DNA of 64,000 nt, taken from positions 1 through 64,000 of the forward strand of contig NZ_SLXD01000007.1 of assembly GCF_004340905.1 (NCBI RefSeq), given 5' to 3'. The stretch comes from Rubrivivax gelatinosus (GTDB lineage Bacteria; Pseudomonadota; Gammaproteobacteria; Burkholderiales; Burkholderiaceae_C). Shown piece after piece: positions 24,593 to 35,007 of this stretch. Both the position numbers and the translations under genes were made by a program. Positions within the stretch are counted from its first letter, which is position 1. Each line of letters opens with the position of its first letter. Below the pieces are notes generated by a model, which searched no databases, was not told the DNA's origin, and was given only the letters and a program-made list of their open reading frames with translations.

Positions 24593-25398
24593 GCCGAATT
24601 GCCGCTACCTTCGACGCGCTGCAGCGCGACGGCCGCCAGGCGCTGATCCCGTACATCACCGTCGGCGACCCGTATGCCGACGCGACGCCCGAGATCATGG
24701 CCGCGCTGGCCGAGGGCGGCGCCGACGTCATCGAGCTCGGCGTGCCGTTCTCCGACCCGATGGCCGACGGCCCGGTGATCCAGCAGGCCGGCGAACGCGC
24801 GCTGGCACGCGGCGTCGGCCTGCCGCAGGTCTTCGCCGCCGTGCGCGCCTTCCGCGAGCGCAACCAGCGCACGCCGGTCGTGCTGATGGGTTACGCCAAC
24901 CCGGTCGAGCGTTACGACGGCCGCCACGGCGACGGCGCCTTCATCCGCGACGCCGCGGCCGCCGGTGTCGACGGCGTGCTGATCGTCGACTACCCGCCCG
25001 AGGAGTGCGAGGACTTCGCCGCACGCCTGAAGGCCGCGGGGCTGGACCTGATCTTCCTGCTGGCGCCGACCTCGACCGACGAGCGCATGCGCCTGGTCGG
25101 CCGGCTGGCCAGCGGGTATGTGTACTATGTCTCGCTGAAAGGCGTCACCGGCGCGGGTCACCTCGACACCGCGGCGGTGGCGGCGATGTTGCCGCGCATC
25201 CGCGCGCACGTGCAGACGCCGGTCGGCGTCGGCTTCGGCATCCGCGACGCCGCCACGGCGCGTGCGGTCGCCGAGGTCGCCGACGCGGTCGTCATCGGCT
25301 CGCGGCTGGTGCAGCTGCTCGCCGAGCAGCCGCGCGAGGCCGTGGCCGCCGCGGCGCGCGACTTCATCGCCGGCATCCGCGCCGCGCTGGACGCATAA
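24589..25398 (+). CDS. trpA: Tryptophan synthase alpha chain
   Basis: The 269-residue TIM barrel cleaves indole-3-glycerol phosphate. Catalytic Glu ([18 protein letters not shown]) and Asp ([13 protein letters not shown]) are present, with the SLKGVTGAG and GFGIRD phosphate loops. The ATG overlaps the trpB stop and follows GGGAGG. Confidence 0.97.
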   Translation: MSRIAATFDALQRDGRQALIPYITVGDPYADATPEIMAALAEGGADVIELGVPFSDPMADGPVIQQAGERALARGVGLPQVFAAVRAFRERNQRTPVVLMGYANPVERYDGRHGDGAFIRDAAAAGVDGVLIVDYPPEECEDFAARLKAAGLDLIFLLAPTSTDERMRLVGRLASGYVYYVSLKGVTGAGHLDTAAVAAMLPRIRAHVQTPVGVGFGIRDAATARAVAEVADAVVIGSRLVQLLAEQPREAVAAAARDFIAGIRAALDA

Positions 25399-25412
25399 CT
25401 AGGAGTGAACCG

Positions 25413-26285
<873 letters not shown>

Positions 26286-26310
26286 TCGCCGCCATCCGTC
26301 TGACCGGACA

Positions 26311-26336
26311 CCGGGCCCTTCGCGGCCCGGTTTTGC
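26311..26336 (+). terminator. Intrinsic terminator after accD
   Basis: CCGGGCC (26311-26317) and GGCCCGG (26324-26330) form a 7-bp stem with a 6-nt loop, directly followed by TTTTGCTT. It ends the trpFBA-accD message just before folC. Confidence 0.75.
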
Positions 26337-26340
26337 TTCC

Positions 26341-27624
26341 ATGACCGCCTTGCCCGCCACGCTCGACGACTGGCTCGCCCACTGCGAGCGCATGCACCCG
26401 ATCTCGATGGACCTGTCGCTGGAGCGCACCGTCGAGGTCGCCCGCCGGCTGGGCATCGGTTTCACGATGCCGCTGGTCGTCGTCGCCGGCACCAACGGCA
26501 AGGGCTCGACCTGCGCGATGCTGGAGTCGATCGCGCTGCAGGCCGGCTACCGCGTGGGCCTGTACCAGAAGCCCGAGCTGGTGCATTTCACCGAACGCTG
26601 CCGCGTCGACGGCCGCCCGGTCGATGCCGACGCGCTGCTGCCGCACTTCGATGCGGTGGAGCAGGCGCGCGGCGACATCACGCTGACCAAGTTCGAGTTC
26701 ACGACGCTGGCCATCGCCCGGCTGCTGTCGCAGGCGCCGCTGGACCTGGTGATCCTCGAGGTCGGCCTGGGCGGGCGCTACGACGCCGTCAACGCCTTCG
26801 ACGCCGACTGCTCGGTCATCACCAGCATCGACCTGGACCACACCGAGTTCCTCGGCCCCGACCGCGAGAGCATCGGCTTCGAGAAGGCCCACGTCATGCG
26901 CACCGGCCGCCCGGCGATCGTCGGCGACCCGCTGCCGCCGGCCAGCGTCGTCGACCACGCGCGCGAGATCGGCGCCGACCTCTGGCGGGCCGGGCGCGAC
27001 TTCCGTCACGACGGCGACCGCCAGCAGTGGAACTGGGCCGGCCGCGGCCGGCGCTACAACGGCCTGGGCTACCCGGCGCTGCGCGGCGCCAACCAGTTGC
27101 TCAACGCGTCGGCGGCGCTGGCGGCTTTCGAGAGCCTGCGTGAGCGCCTGCCGATCAGCGCCCAGGCGGTGCGCACCGGGCTGGCGCTGGTCGACCTGCC
27201 GGGGCGTTTCCAGGTCGTGCCGGGGCAGCCGGCGCTGGTGCTGGACGTCGCGCACAACCCGCAGTCCGTCGCCGCGCTGGCGCTCAACCTCGACACGATG
27301 GGTTTCTACCCGCGCACGCGCGCGGTCTTCGGCGCGATGCGCGACAAGGACATCGCCGGCGCGCTGGCGAAGATCCGGCCGCTGATCGACGAATGGCACG
27401 TCTGCGCGCTGCCGACGGCGCGCGCCGCGACGGCCGACGAACTCGCTGCGGTGCTGGGCGAAGCGACGCCGGTGCTGCGCCACGCCACGCCCAGCGAGGC
27501 CTTGCGCGCCGCGCTGGCGGCCTCCGACCCTGCCGATAGAATCGTCGTCTTCGGATCGTTCTACACCGTGGGCGGCGTTCTGCGCGACGGCCTGCCGCGG
27601 CTGTCGGCGCCGCACGCCGGCTGA
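26341..27624 (+). CDS. folC: Dihydrofolate synthase / folylpolyglutamate synthase
   Basis: The 427-residue Mur-ligase-family enzyme adds glutamate to dihydropteroate and to folates. The ATP-binding loop is AGTNGKGSTCAM, followed by LEVGLGGRYDAVN, the SIDLDHTEFLG metal region and VLDVAHNPQS. The ATG at 26341 lies only 5 bp after the accD terminator, so the promoter must be within or upstream of accD, or termination is partial. Confidence 0.96.
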   Translation: MTALPATLDDWLAHCERMHPISMDLSLERTVEVARRLGIGFTMPLVVVAGTNGKGSTCAMLESIALQAGYRVGLYQKPELVHFTERCRVDGRPVDADALLPHFDAVEQARGDITLTKFEFTTLAIARLLSQAPLDLVILEVGLGGRYDAVNAFDADCSVITSIDLDHTEFLGPDRESIGFEKAHVMRTGRPAIVGDPLPPASVVDHAREIGADLWRAGRDFRHDGDRQQWNWAGRGRRYNGLGYPALRGANQLLNASAALAAFESLRERLPISAQAVRTGLALVDLPGRFQVVPGQPALVLDVAHNPQSVAALALNLDTMGFYPRTRAVFGAMRDKDIAGALAKIRPLIDEWHVCALPTARAATADELAAVLGEATPVLRHATPSEALRAALAASDPADRIVVFGSFYTVGGVLRDGLPRLSAPHAG

Positions 27625-27630
27625 CACCCG

Positions 27631-28401
27631 ATGCCCCTGCCTTCGTTCCTGAAGCGAAAGACCTCTCCCGCGACCGAGCGCCGTGGCGCCCCGTCCGCCG
27701 ACGGCGCCGACGTCCAGGCCGCGCGCACCCGCGCCCGCCGCCGCCTGATCGGCGCCGCGGTGCTGCTGGTCGCCGGCGTCATCGGTTTTCCGATCGTCTT
27801 CGACACCCAGCCGCGCCCGGTCCCGGTCGACGTGCCGATCGAGCTGCGCGGCAGCGCGGCGTCGGCGCCGGGGGCTTTGCTGCCGCCGCGCAGCGCCCGC
27901 TCCAGCGGCGTGGTCGTGGCCGACGCGCCGGTGGATGAGGAGGTCTCGCCGCCGGCGTCCGAGTCACGGGACATCCCCGAGCCCAAGGCCGAGACGCCGC
28001 CGGCGCCGCCGGCGCCCCCCTCTCCGGTGGCGTCGGCTCCGGTCGTCAAGCCCGACGCCGCGGCGACGATCGCCAAGCCGGCTTCCGCCGTCGCGCCCAA
28101 GCCGGCGGCCGCCGCACGCGCCGAGGCCGAACGTGCCAAGGCCCTGCTCGACGGCGCCGCGGCGCCGAAGGAAGCGCGTTTTGTCGTCCAGATCGGCGCC
28201 TTCGCCGACAACGCGGCGCTGAACCAGGCGCGTTCGCGTGCCGACAAGAGCGGGCTCAAGACCTACACCCAGGTCGTCGACACCAGCGCCGGCAAACGCA
28301 CGCGGCTGCGCGTCGGCCCCTTCGACAGCCGCGAGGCCGCCGACCGTGCCGCCGCCAAGCTCAAGGCCGAAGGCCTGCCGGCGGCGGTGCTGACGCTGTG
28401 A
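27631..28401 (+). CDS. dedD: SPOR-domain cell-division protein, DedD-like
   Basis: The 256-residue protein has a short cytoplasmic N terminus, one membrane segment at about 38-55 (LIGAAVLLVAGVIGFPIVF), a proline/alanine-rich periplasmic linker and a C-terminal SPOR domain (ARFVVQIGAFADNAALNQA, about 184-256) that binds denuded septal peptidoglycan. The topology and the folC-dedD-cvpA-purF order match DedD. Its stop overlaps the cvpA start. Confidence 0.9.
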   Translation: MPLPSFLKRKTSPATERRGAPSADGADVQAARTRARRRLIGAAVLLVAGVIGFPIVFDTQPRPVPVDVPIELRGSAASAPGALLPPRSARSSGVVVADAPVDEEVSPPASESRDIPEPKAETPPAPPAPPSPVASAPVVKPDAAATIAKPASAVAPKPAAAARAEAERAKALLDGAAAPKEARFVVQIGAFADNAALNQARSRADKSGLKTYTQVVDTSAGKRTRLRVGPFDSREAADRAAAKLKAEGLPAAVLTL

Positions 28402-28898
28402 TGCCCGATTTCGGCTGGGTCGACTGGACGCTGCTGGCCGTGCTCGCGGTGTCGACCGTCATCGGCCTGGTGCGCGGTTTCGTCTTCGAGGCGATGTCGC
28501 TGGCCGGCTGGGTCGTCTCCTGGTTCGCCGCGCAGTGGTTCGCCGCCGACCTGGCGCGCCACCTGCCGGTCGGCACGCCGGGCGGCGCGCTGAACCACGT
28601 CGCCGCCTTCGTGCTCACCTTCGTCGCCGCGCTCGTCGTGTGGTCGCTGCTGTCGCGCCTGGTGCGCCTGATCGTGCACGCGACGCCGCTGTCGCCGGCC
28701 GACCGCGCGCTCGGCGCCGGTTTCGGCCTGCTTCGCGGTGGCGTCCTGCTGCTGGCGCTGGCGACCGTCGTCGCCTTGACGCCGGCGTCTCAATCCGTCG
28801 CCTGGCGCCAGTCGCAGGGCGCGCTGTGGCTCAATACCGCCATGCAGGGGCTCAAGCCCGTGCTGCCGGTCGATCTGGCCCGGCACCTGCCGGCCTGA
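28401..28898 (+). CDS. cvpA: CvpA family membrane protein
   Basis: A 165-residue inner-membrane protein with about four hydrophobic segments (WTLLAVLAVSTVIGLVRGF, AMSLAGWVVSWFAAQWF, VAAFVLTFVAALVVWSLLS, LLRGGVLLLALATVVAL), as in CvpA, which is needed for colicin V production and envelope homeostasis. The ATG at 28401 overlaps the dedD stop; a GTG directly before it is also in frame. It precedes purF as in many proteobacteria. Confidence 0.92.
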   Translation: MPDFGWVDWTLLAVLAVSTVIGLVRGFVFEAMSLAGWVVSWFAAQWFAADLARHLPVGTPGGALNHVAAFVLTFVAALVVWSLLSRLVRLIVHATPLSPADRALGAGFGLLRGGVLLLALATVVALTPASQSVAWRQSQGALWLNTAMQGLKPVLPVDLARHLPA

Positions 28899-28909
28899 AA
28901 GGAACTCCC

Positions 28910-30418
28910 ATGTGCGGCATCGTCGGCGTCATCGCGAAGACGCCCGTCAACCAGCTGATCTACGACGCGCTGCTGCTGCTGCAGCACCGCGGCCAGGACG
29001 CCGCGGGCATCGTCACGATGCAGGGCACGAAGTGCTTCATGCACAAGGCGCGCGGCATGGTGCGCGACGTCTTCCGCACGCGCAACATGCGCGCGCTGCC
29101 GGGCAACGTCGGCCTGGGCCAGGTGCGCTACCCGACCGCCGGCAACGCCTACAGCGAGGAAGAGGCGCAGCCCTTCTACGTCAACGCGCCGTTCGGCGTC
29201 GTGCTGGTGCACAACGGCAACCTGACCAACGCCCCCGCGCTGAAGCAGGAGCTGTTCGACGTCGACCGGCGCCACATCAACACCGAGAGCGACACCGAGG
29301 TGCTGATCAACGTGCTGGCGCACGAACTCGACAAGGCCGCCACCGGCCTGCCGCTGACGCCGCAGGAGATCTTCACCGCCGTCGCCGCGGTGCACAAGCG
29401 TGTGCGCGGCTCGTACGCGGTGATCGCGCTCGTCGCCGGCTACGGCCTGCTGGCCTTCCGCGACCCGCACGGCATCCGCCCGCTGTGCCTGGGCGTCGGC
29501 GCCGACGGCGAGACGATGCTCGCCAGCGAGTCGGTGGCCATCGAGGGCAGCGGCTTTCGCTTCGTGCGCGACATCGCGCCGGGCGAGGCGGTCTTCATCG
29601 ACGAGGCCGGCAACACCCACACCCGCCAGTGCGCCGAGGCGCCGCGGCTGAACCCCTGCATCTTCGAGTACGTCTACCTCGCGCGGCCCGACTCGGTGAT
29701 GGACGGCATCTCGGTCTACCAGGCGCGGCTGAACCTCGGCGAGACGCTGGCGCAGCGCCTGATCTCGACGATGCCGCCCAGCGAGATCGACGTCGTGATC
29801 CCGATCCCCGAATCGAGCCGGCCGAGCGCGATGCAGCTGGCGCACAAGATCGGCAAGCCCTACCGCGAAGGCTTCGTCAAGAACCGCTACGTCGGCCGCA
29901 CCTTCATCATGCCGGGCCAGTCGGTGCGCAAGAAGAGCGTGCGCCAGAAGCTCAACGCGATCGGCGTCGAGTTCAAGGGCCGCAACGTGCTGCTGGTCGA
30001 CGACTCCATCGTGCGTGGCACGACGAGCAAGGAGATCGTGCAGATGGCGCGCGAGGCCGGCGCCCGCCGCGTCTACATGGCCAGCGCCGCGCCGCCGGTG
30101 CGTTTCCCCAACGTCTACGGCATCGACATGCCGACAAAGGAAGAGCTGATCGCGCACGGCCGCAGCATCGAGCAGATCCGCGAGTTCATCGGCGCCGACG
30201 CGCTGATCTACCAGGACGTCGACGCGATGAAGCGCGTCGTCGGCGCGCTCAACCCGAACGTGCAGGGCTTCGAGGCGAGCTGCTTCGACGGCGTCTACGT
30301 CACCGGCGACGTCAGCGCCGCCGATTTCCAGGCGATGGAGACGCAGCGCAAGCTGCAGTTCGACGAGGAAGACGGCCCGGCCCGCTCCCGACTGGCGCTG
30401 CAAAGCGCCGAGGAATGA
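28910..30418 (+). CDS. purF: Amidophosphoribosyltransferase
   Basis: First committed enzyme of purine synthesis, 502 residues. After removal of Met the N-terminal Cys2 (MCGIVGV) is the glutaminase nucleophile; LLLQHRGQDAAG and the glutamine site follow. The C-terminal phosphoribosyltransferase half has the PRPP loop VLLVDDSIVRGTTSKEIV. The ATG at 28910 follows AAAGGAA. Confidence 0.98.
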   Translation: MCGIVGVIAKTPVNQLIYDALLLLQHRGQDAAGIVTMQGTKCFMHKARGMVRDVFRTRNMRALPGNVGLGQVRYPTAGNAYSEEEAQPFYVNAPFGVVLVHNGNLTNAPALKQELFDVDRRHINTESDTEVLINVLAHELDKAATGLPLTPQEIFTAVAAVHKRVRGSYAVIALVAGYGLLAFRDPHGIRPLCLGVGADGETMLASESVAIEGSGFRFVRDIAPGEAVFIDEAGNTHTRQCAEAPRLNPCIFEYVYLARPDSVMDGISVYQARLNLGETLAQRLISTMPPSEIDVVIPIPESSRPSAMQLAHKIGKPYREGFVKNRYVGRTFIMPGQSVRKKSVRQKLNAIGVEFKGRNVLLVDDSIVRGTTSKEIVQMAREAGARRVYMASAAPPVRFPNVYGIDMPTKEELIAHGRSIEQIREFIGADALIYQDVDAMKRVVGALNPNVQGFEASCFDGVYVTGDVSAADFQAMETQRKLQFDEEDGPARSRLALQSAEE

Positions 30419-30422
30419 TCCG

Positions 30423-31628
30423 ATGATCCGCAAGACCGACCTGCCCGCCGACGCGCGCCGCGACACCCTGGCCGTGCGCGAGGGCCTGCCCTGCACCGAA
30501 TGGGGCGAGAACTCCGAGGCGCTGTTCATCACCAGCAGCTTCGTGCACCCCGACGCCGAGACCGCCGCGCGCCGCTTCGCCAACGAGGAGGAGGCCTTCG
30601 TCTACAGCCGCTTCTCCAACCCGACGGTGACGATGATGGAGCGCCGGCTGGCGGCGCTGGAAGGCACGAGCGGCTGCATCGGCACCGCCAGCGGCATGTC
30701 GGCGATCCTGCTGCTGGTGCTGGGGCTGCTGAAGGGCGGCGACCACGTCGTCTGCTCGCGCAGCGTCTTCGGCTCGACGATCAAGCTGTTCCAGGACTTC
30801 GCCAAGTTCGGCATCGAGACCACGTTCGTCTCGCAGACCGAGGTCGCCCAGTGGCGCGACGCGATGCGCCCGAACACCAAGCTGCTGTTCGCCGAGACGC
30901 CCAGCAACCCGCTGACCGAGACCTGCGACATCCGCGCGCTGGCCGAGATCGCGCATGCCGGCGGCGCCAAGCTGGCCGTCGACAACTGCTTCTGCACGCC
31001 GGCGCTGCAGCGCCCGGTCGAGTTCGGCGCCGACTTCGTCGTGCACTCGGGCACCAAGTTCCTCGACGGCCAGGGGCGTGTCGTCGCCGGCGCCGTCTGC
31101 GGCCCGGCCGAGGCGATCGACGGCCAGTTGGTGCCGGTGATGCGCAGCGCCGGCATGGCGCTGTCGCCGTTCAACGCCTGGGTGGTGCTGAAGGGCCTGG
31201 AGACGCTGTCGATCCGGCTGAAGGCGCAGAGCGAACGGGCACTGGCGCTGGCGCGCTGGCTGGAGGCGCACCCGGCCGTCGAACGCGTCTACCACCCGGG
31301 GCTCGAATCGCACCCGCAGCACGCGCTGGCGATGGCCCAGCAGGACGGCTGCGGCGGCGCCGTCGTGTCCTTCATCGCACGCGGCGAACGTGCCGGCGCT
31401 TTCGCCGTCATCGACGCGACGCGCATCTGCTCGATCACTTCCAACCTGGGCGACACCAAGACCACGATCACGCACCCGGCGAGCACTTCGCACGGGCGCT
31501 TGAGCGAGGATCAGCGCCAGGCCGCCGGCATCACCCAGGGCATGATCCGTGTCGCGGTCGGCCTCGAAGACATCGAAGACCTGAAGGCCGACCTCGCGCG
31601 CGGCCTGGATCAACTGAAACTGGCATGA
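30423..31628 (+). CDS. metZ: O-succinylhomoserine sulfhydrylase
   Basis: PLP enzyme of the Cys/Met metabolism family, 401 residues, converting O-succinylhomoserine and sulfide to homocysteine. The PLP lysine is in [30 protein letters not shown] and the C-terminal [18 protein letters not shown] are conserved. The segment GQGRVVAGA and position after purF match MetZ rather than MetB. It is 4 bp after purF, and its stop overlaps gltX. Confidence 0.95.
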   Translation: MIRKTDLPADARRDTLAVREGLPCTEWGENSEALFITSSFVHPDAETAARRFANEEEAFVYSRFSNPTVTMMERRLAALEGTSGCIGTASGMSAILLLVLGLLKGGDHVVCSRSVFGSTIKLFQDFAKFGIETTFVSQTEVAQWRDAMRPNTKLLFAETPSNPLTETCDIRALAEIAHAGGAKLAVDNCFCTPALQRPVEFGADFVVHSGTKFLDGQGRVVAGAVCGPAEAIDGQLVPVMRSAGMALSPFNAWVVLKGLETLSIRLKAQSERALALARWLEAHPAVERVYHPGLESHPQHALAMAQQDGCGGAVVSFIARGERAGAFAVIDATRICSITSNLGDTKTTITHPASTSHGRLSEDQRQAAGITQGMIRVAVGLEDIEDLKADLARGLDQLKLA

Positions 31629-33013
31629 ACGTCCGCACCCGCATTGCCCCGTCGCCGACGGGTTTCCTGCACCTGGGCACCGCGCGCACCGCGCTGTATT
31701 CCTGGGCCTACGCCCGACACTTCGGCGGCCAGTTCGTGCTGCGCATCGAGGACACCGACGTCCAGCGCTCGACGCAGGAATCGGTCGACCAGATCCTCGA
31801 CGCGATGAAGTGGCTGGGCCTGGAATACGACGAAGGCCCGTTCTATCAGACGCAGCGCCTGGAGCGTTACCACGCCGTCATCGAGCAGATGCTTGCCGAA
31901 GGCACGGCCTACAAGTGCTATTGCACGCCCGAGGAACTGGACGCGATGCGCGAGGAGCAGCGCGCACGCGGCGAGAAGACGCGCTACGACGGCCGCTGGC
32001 GCCCCGAGCCGGGCAAGGTGCTGCCGCCGGTGCCCGAGGGCGTGAAGCCGGTGGTGCGCTTTCACAATCCGCCGCAGGGCATGGTCGCCTGGGACGACCT
32101 GGTCAAGGGCCCGATCATGATCTCCAACACCGAGATCGACGACCTGATCATCCTGCGCCCGGACGGCATGCCGACCTACAACTTCGCGGTGGTGATCGAC
32201 GACTGGGACATGAAGATCACCCACGTCTTCCGCGGCGACGAGCACATCAACAACACGCCCTGGCAGATCAACATCTTCCGCGCGCTGGGTGCGCCGCTGC
32301 CGCGGTTCGGCCACTGCCCGATCATCCTCGGCGACGACGGTCTGAAGCTGTCCAAGCGCCGCGGCGCGGTCAGCGTCACCGCCTACCAGGAGATGGGCTA
32401 CCTGCCCGAGGCGATGCTGAACTACCTCGCGCGCCTGGGCTGGAGCCACGGCGACGAGGAACTGTTTCTGCGCGACCAGATGGTGCGCTGGTTCGACGGC
32501 AGCCACCTCGCCAAGAGCCCGGCGCAATGGGACCCGGCCAAGCTGGCCTGGGTCAACGCGCACTACATGAAGCAGGCCGACGACTCGCGCCTGGCGGGCC
32601 TGGTGCAGCAGCAACTCGCGTCGCGCGGCGTCGCGGTGGCCGACCTGGACCAGCTGACCCGCGCCGCGGCGCTGTTCAAGGACCGCTGCACGACGGTCGT
32701 CGAACTCGCCGACTGGGTCGAGATGCTCTACGTGCCGATCACCCCGCGCGACGAGGACCTGCAGGCCCATGTCACCGAGGCGGTCAAACCGGCGATCCGC
32801 GCGCTGCGCGAGCGTTTCGAAACCCTCGAATGGGACAAGGCCACGATCGCCGCGGCGATGAAGCAGGCGCTGGGCGAGTTCGGCCTGAAGATGCCGCAAC
32901 TGGCGCCGGCGCTGCGTGTGCTGGTCTGCGGTCGGCCGCAAACGCCGTCGATCGACGCGGTCCTGGCGCTGTTCGATCGAAAAATCGTCATCGAACGCTT
33001 GCAATCCGCCTGA
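31625..33013 (+). CDS. gltX: Glutamyl-tRNA synthetase
   Basis: Class I aminoacyl-tRNA synthetase of 462 residues. The HIGH motif is [12 protein letters not shown], the KMSKS motif is KLSKRRG, and the cysteine-containing CYCTPEEL insertion is present. It charges the tRNA-Glu encoded twice just downstream. The ATG overlaps the metZ stop. Confidence 0.97.
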   Translation: MNVRTRIAPSPTGFLHLGTARTALYSWAYARHFGGQFVLRIEDTDVQRSTQESVDQILDAMKWLGLEYDEGPFYQTQRLERYHAVIEQMLAEGTAYKCYCTPEELDAMREEQRARGEKTRYDGRWRPEPGKVLPPVPEGVKPVVRFHNPPQGMVAWDDLVKGPIMISNTEIDDLIILRPDGMPTYNFAVVIDDWDMKITHVFRGDEHINNTPWQINIFRALGAPLPRFGHCPIILGDDGLKLSKRRGAVSVTAYQEMGYLPEAMLNYLARLGWSHGDEELFLRDQMVRWFDGSHLAKSPAQWDPAKLAWVNAHYMKQADDSRLAGLVQQQLASRGVAVADLDQLTRAAALFKDRCTTVVELADWVEMLYVPITPRDEDLQAHVTEAVKPAIRALRERFETLEWDKATIAAAMKQALGEFGLKMPQLAPALRVLVCGRPQTPSIDAVLALFDRKIVIERLQSA

Positions 33014-33028
33014 AATACGTTCTATACT
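32999..33028 (+). promoter_or_regulatory. Promoter of the tRNA cluster
   Basis: TTGCAA (32999-33004) and TATACT (33023-33028) form a near-consensus sigma-70 pair at 18-bp spacing. It overlaps the end of gltX and lies about 40 bp before tRNA-Ala. Confidence 0.5.
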
Positions 33029-33065
33029 CTTGGTCTCGCTTGAACGGCGTTGAACGTACTCACAA

Positions 33066-33141
<76 letters not shown>

Positions 33142-33178
33142 AAAGTCATCGGCGCCGTTCGAGAAGTGCGAAGAATCA

Positions 33179-33254
33179 GTCCCCTTCGTCTAGAGGCCTA
33201 GGACACGACCCTTTCACGGTTGTAACAGGGGTTCGAATCCCCTAGGGGACGCCA
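33179..33254 (+). tRNA. tRNA-Glu (anticodon TTC), copy 1
   Basis: A 76-nt gene with acceptor GTCCCCT/AGGGGAC, anticodon loop CTTTCAC giving TTC, T-arm GTTCGAATCC and encoded CCA. It is identical to the copy at 33349-33424 and followed by its own terminator hairpin. Confidence 0.97.
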
Positions 33255-33262
33255 AACAGCAG

Positions 33263-33291
33263 ACGGCACCGCAAGGTGTCGTTTGTCTTTT
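33263..33291 (+). terminator. Intrinsic terminator after tRNA-Glu copy 1
   Basis: ACGGCACC-GCAA-GGTGTCGT is an 8-bp stem (one G-U pair) with a GNRA tetraloop, followed by TTGTCTTTT. Confidence 0.75.
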
Positions 33292-33348
33292 CAAGGCCGG
33301 TTTTCCGCGTCGGGAGAATCGGTTTCGCACGAGGCGACGCAAAGTCCT

Positions 33349-33424
33349 GTCCCCTTCGTCTAGAGGCCTAGGACACGACCCTTTCACGGTTGTAACAGGG
33401 GTTCGAATCCCCTAGGGGACGCCA
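33349..33424 (+). tRNA. tRNA-Glu (anticodon TTC), copy 2
   Basis: Exact duplicate of the tRNA-Glu at 33179-33254, 95 bp further on, also with encoded CCA. The presence of two full-length copies argues for gene duplication rather than an integration scar. Confidence 0.97.
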
Positions 33425-33439
33425 TTCAGGAGGCAGCAC

Positions 33440-33468
33440 ACGGCACCGCAAGGTGCCGTTTGTCATTT
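33440..33468 (+). terminator. Intrinsic terminator after tRNA-Glu copy 2
   Basis: ACGGCACC-GCAA-GGTGCCGT is a perfect 8-bp stem with GCAA loop, then TTGTCATTT. It is nearly identical to the hairpin after copy 1, so gene and terminator were duplicated together. It abuts the end of the convergent TetR gene. Confidence 0.65.
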
Positions 33469-34130
33469 CAGGGCCGCGGCGACCACTCGCAAGCCTCCCC
33501 GGCCAGCAGCTGCAGCGCCTGTTCGATGCGCGGCCCCGGATCCCACCCGGGCACTGGCGGCGTCAGGCCCAGGGCCATCTGCCGCAGCGGTTCGGCGATC
33601 ACCATCGACAGCAGCAGGTCGCAGACGAGCTCCGGCGCCTCGACCTTCAGCAAGCCCTTGGCGCACTGGCGCCGCAGCCAGTCCGCCAGCATCGCGCGGC
33701 CGCGTTCGATGCCGTTGCGCTGGTAGACCTCCAGCAGGTCCGGCTTGGCCGGGAAATCCGTGCTCAGCAGGCGGAACAGCCCGACGGCGTCGGCCGACAG
33801 CACGCGTTCGGCCACCTGCCGCAGGATCGCCGCCAGCGCCGGCTGCAACTCCGCGGCCGAGCCCGCGTCGGCCGCCATCGCGGGGCGGAAAGCGTCGGTC
33901 CAGCTGCGCACGACCAGCGCCACCAGCTCCTCGCGGTTGGCCGCCAGGCGGTACAGCGTCTTCTTCGCCAGCCCGGCGCGCCTGGCCACGGCTTCCATCG
34001 TCGTCGCCGCATAACCCTCGTGCAGCAGCAGCCAGGTCGCGGCGTCGACGGCGGCGTCGTGGGCCTCGTGTTCGGGACGGGCGGGGCGCCCGCGTGGCCG
34101 GGCGGGGGCAGGCATGAGGTCGGCTGGCAT
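33468..34130 (-). CDS. TetR-family transcriptional regulator next to a PhlG-like gene
   Basis: From the ATG at 34130 the protein is 220 residues. The N-terminal HTH is HDAAVDAATWLLLHEGYAATTMEAVARRAGLAKKTLYRLAANREEL. The C-terminal helical part (LFRLLSTDFPAKPDLLEVYQRNG) resembles the AcrR/TetR ligand domain. An in-frame ATG at 34169 lies inside the 13-bp-arm palindrome, so the downstream ATG is preferred. It is divergent from the PhlG-like gene at 34236; by analogy with PhlH and phlG in Pseudomonas it probably represses that gene and itself. Confidence 0.88.
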   Translation of the reverse strand: MPADLMPAPARPRGRPARPEHEAHDAAVDAATWLLLHEGYAATTMEAVARRAGLAKKTLYRLAANREELVALVVRSWTDAFRPAMAADAGSAAELQPALAAILRQVAERVLSADAVGLFRLLSTDFPAKPDLLEVYQRNGIERGRAMLADWLRRQCAKGLLKVEAPELVCDLLLSMVIAEPLRQMALGLTPPVPGWDPGPRIEQALQLLAGEACEWSPRP

Positions 34131-34166
34131 CGGGCTTCGGGTCGTGGGCGGTGCACGATTATCCGT

Positions 34167-34197
34167 CATTAAAGAAACGATCAACGTTTCTTTAATG
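34167..34197. promoter_or_regulatory. Palindromic operator between TetR and PhlG-like genes
   Basis: CATTAAAGAAACG (34167-34179) and CGTTTCTTTAATG (34185-34197) are perfect 13-bp inverted arms separated by ATCAA. This A/T-rich palindrome in GC-rich DNA lies exactly in the divergent region and is an excellent TetR operator candidate. Confidence 0.8.
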
Positions 34198-34235
34198 TAC
34201 GATGGTGCTTCCCGCCGACCGACAACGGAAACACC

Positions 34236-34931
34236 ATGAACGACCACGCCTTCGAACCCGACATCTCGCGCATCGACGAACTGCTGCAGATCACCCCGCT
34301 GCGCCTGGAGACCGGCATCTGCCGCCTGCCCAGCGGCTGCCTGGTGGTCGCCTGCCGCACCGACATGCACGGCTGCAGCGGCCGCATGCTGGACTGGTGG
34401 TTCAAGTTCTTCGAGACCACGCAGCACATCAAGTGGTGGCACCCGCACGACCACGTCGCCCATCACGGCTGGGACGCACGCTGGAAGAAGGGCGAGAACT
34501 ACATCGGCGCTTGCATCGAGGCCGTCGAGTCGCTGGCCGACATCCCGCCCGTGACGGCCAGGCTCAAGTTCCACGATCCGCGCGAGCTGTTCGACCCGGC
34601 GCAGCTGGAGCTGGCGTTTGCCGAGCAGCGCGCCTCGGCCGCCGTCTACGCGCGCATCGGCTTCGGCGACCACGTGCAGCTCGACGCCCAGGGCGACCCG
34701 CAGGACGGCCAGATGGTGCACCTGGCGCGCGACACGCCTTTCGGCTGCGTGCTGCGCAGCCGCTTCCTGCTCGGCCGCTCGAGCGCCGACCCGGCCCGCG
34801 AACTGCCCGACGCGCTGGGCCTCGCGCTGCTGCGTCACTGCTACACCGAGTTCAGCTATCTGTCGCGTTTCCTGCCGTCGCTGTACTACGGCGAGCACGC
34901 CAACGGCGAGGCGGCGCCGCTGCCCTGGTAA
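34236..34931 (+). CDS. Short DAPG-hydrolase (PhlG) family protein
   Basis: The 231-residue protein carries the signature of the 2,4-diacetylphloroglucinol hydrolase family: GCSGRMLDWWFKFFETTQHIKWWHPHDH (about 46-73) and, near the C terminus, LLRHCYTEFSYLSRFLPSLY, where His201 and Glu205 match the H-x3-E zinc ligands of PhlG. PhlG cleaves a carbon-carbon bond between an acetyl group and a phenolic ring by hydrolysis. It is about 60 residues shorter than PhlG and divergent from a TetR gene across a strong operator. The substrate is unknown. Family assignment is from motif reading. Confidence 0.75.
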   Translation: MNDHAFEPDISRIDELLQITPLRLETGICRLPSGCLVVACRTDMHGCSGRMLDWWFKFFETTQHIKWWHPHDHVAHHGWDARWKKGENYIGACIEAVESLADIPPVTARLKFHDPRELFDPAQLELAFAEQRASAAVYARIGFGDHVQLDAQGDPQDGQMVHLARDTPFGCVLRSRFLLGRSSADPARELPDALGLALLRHCYTEFSYLSRFLPSLYYGEHANGEAAPLPW

Positions 34932-35007
34932 GCCGCGCCGCGCTCGGCGGGTGCGAGACTTGCCGCCGGGGCTGGCCGGCATGTGCCGGCGCGAGCCGGA
35001 GCGCCAG

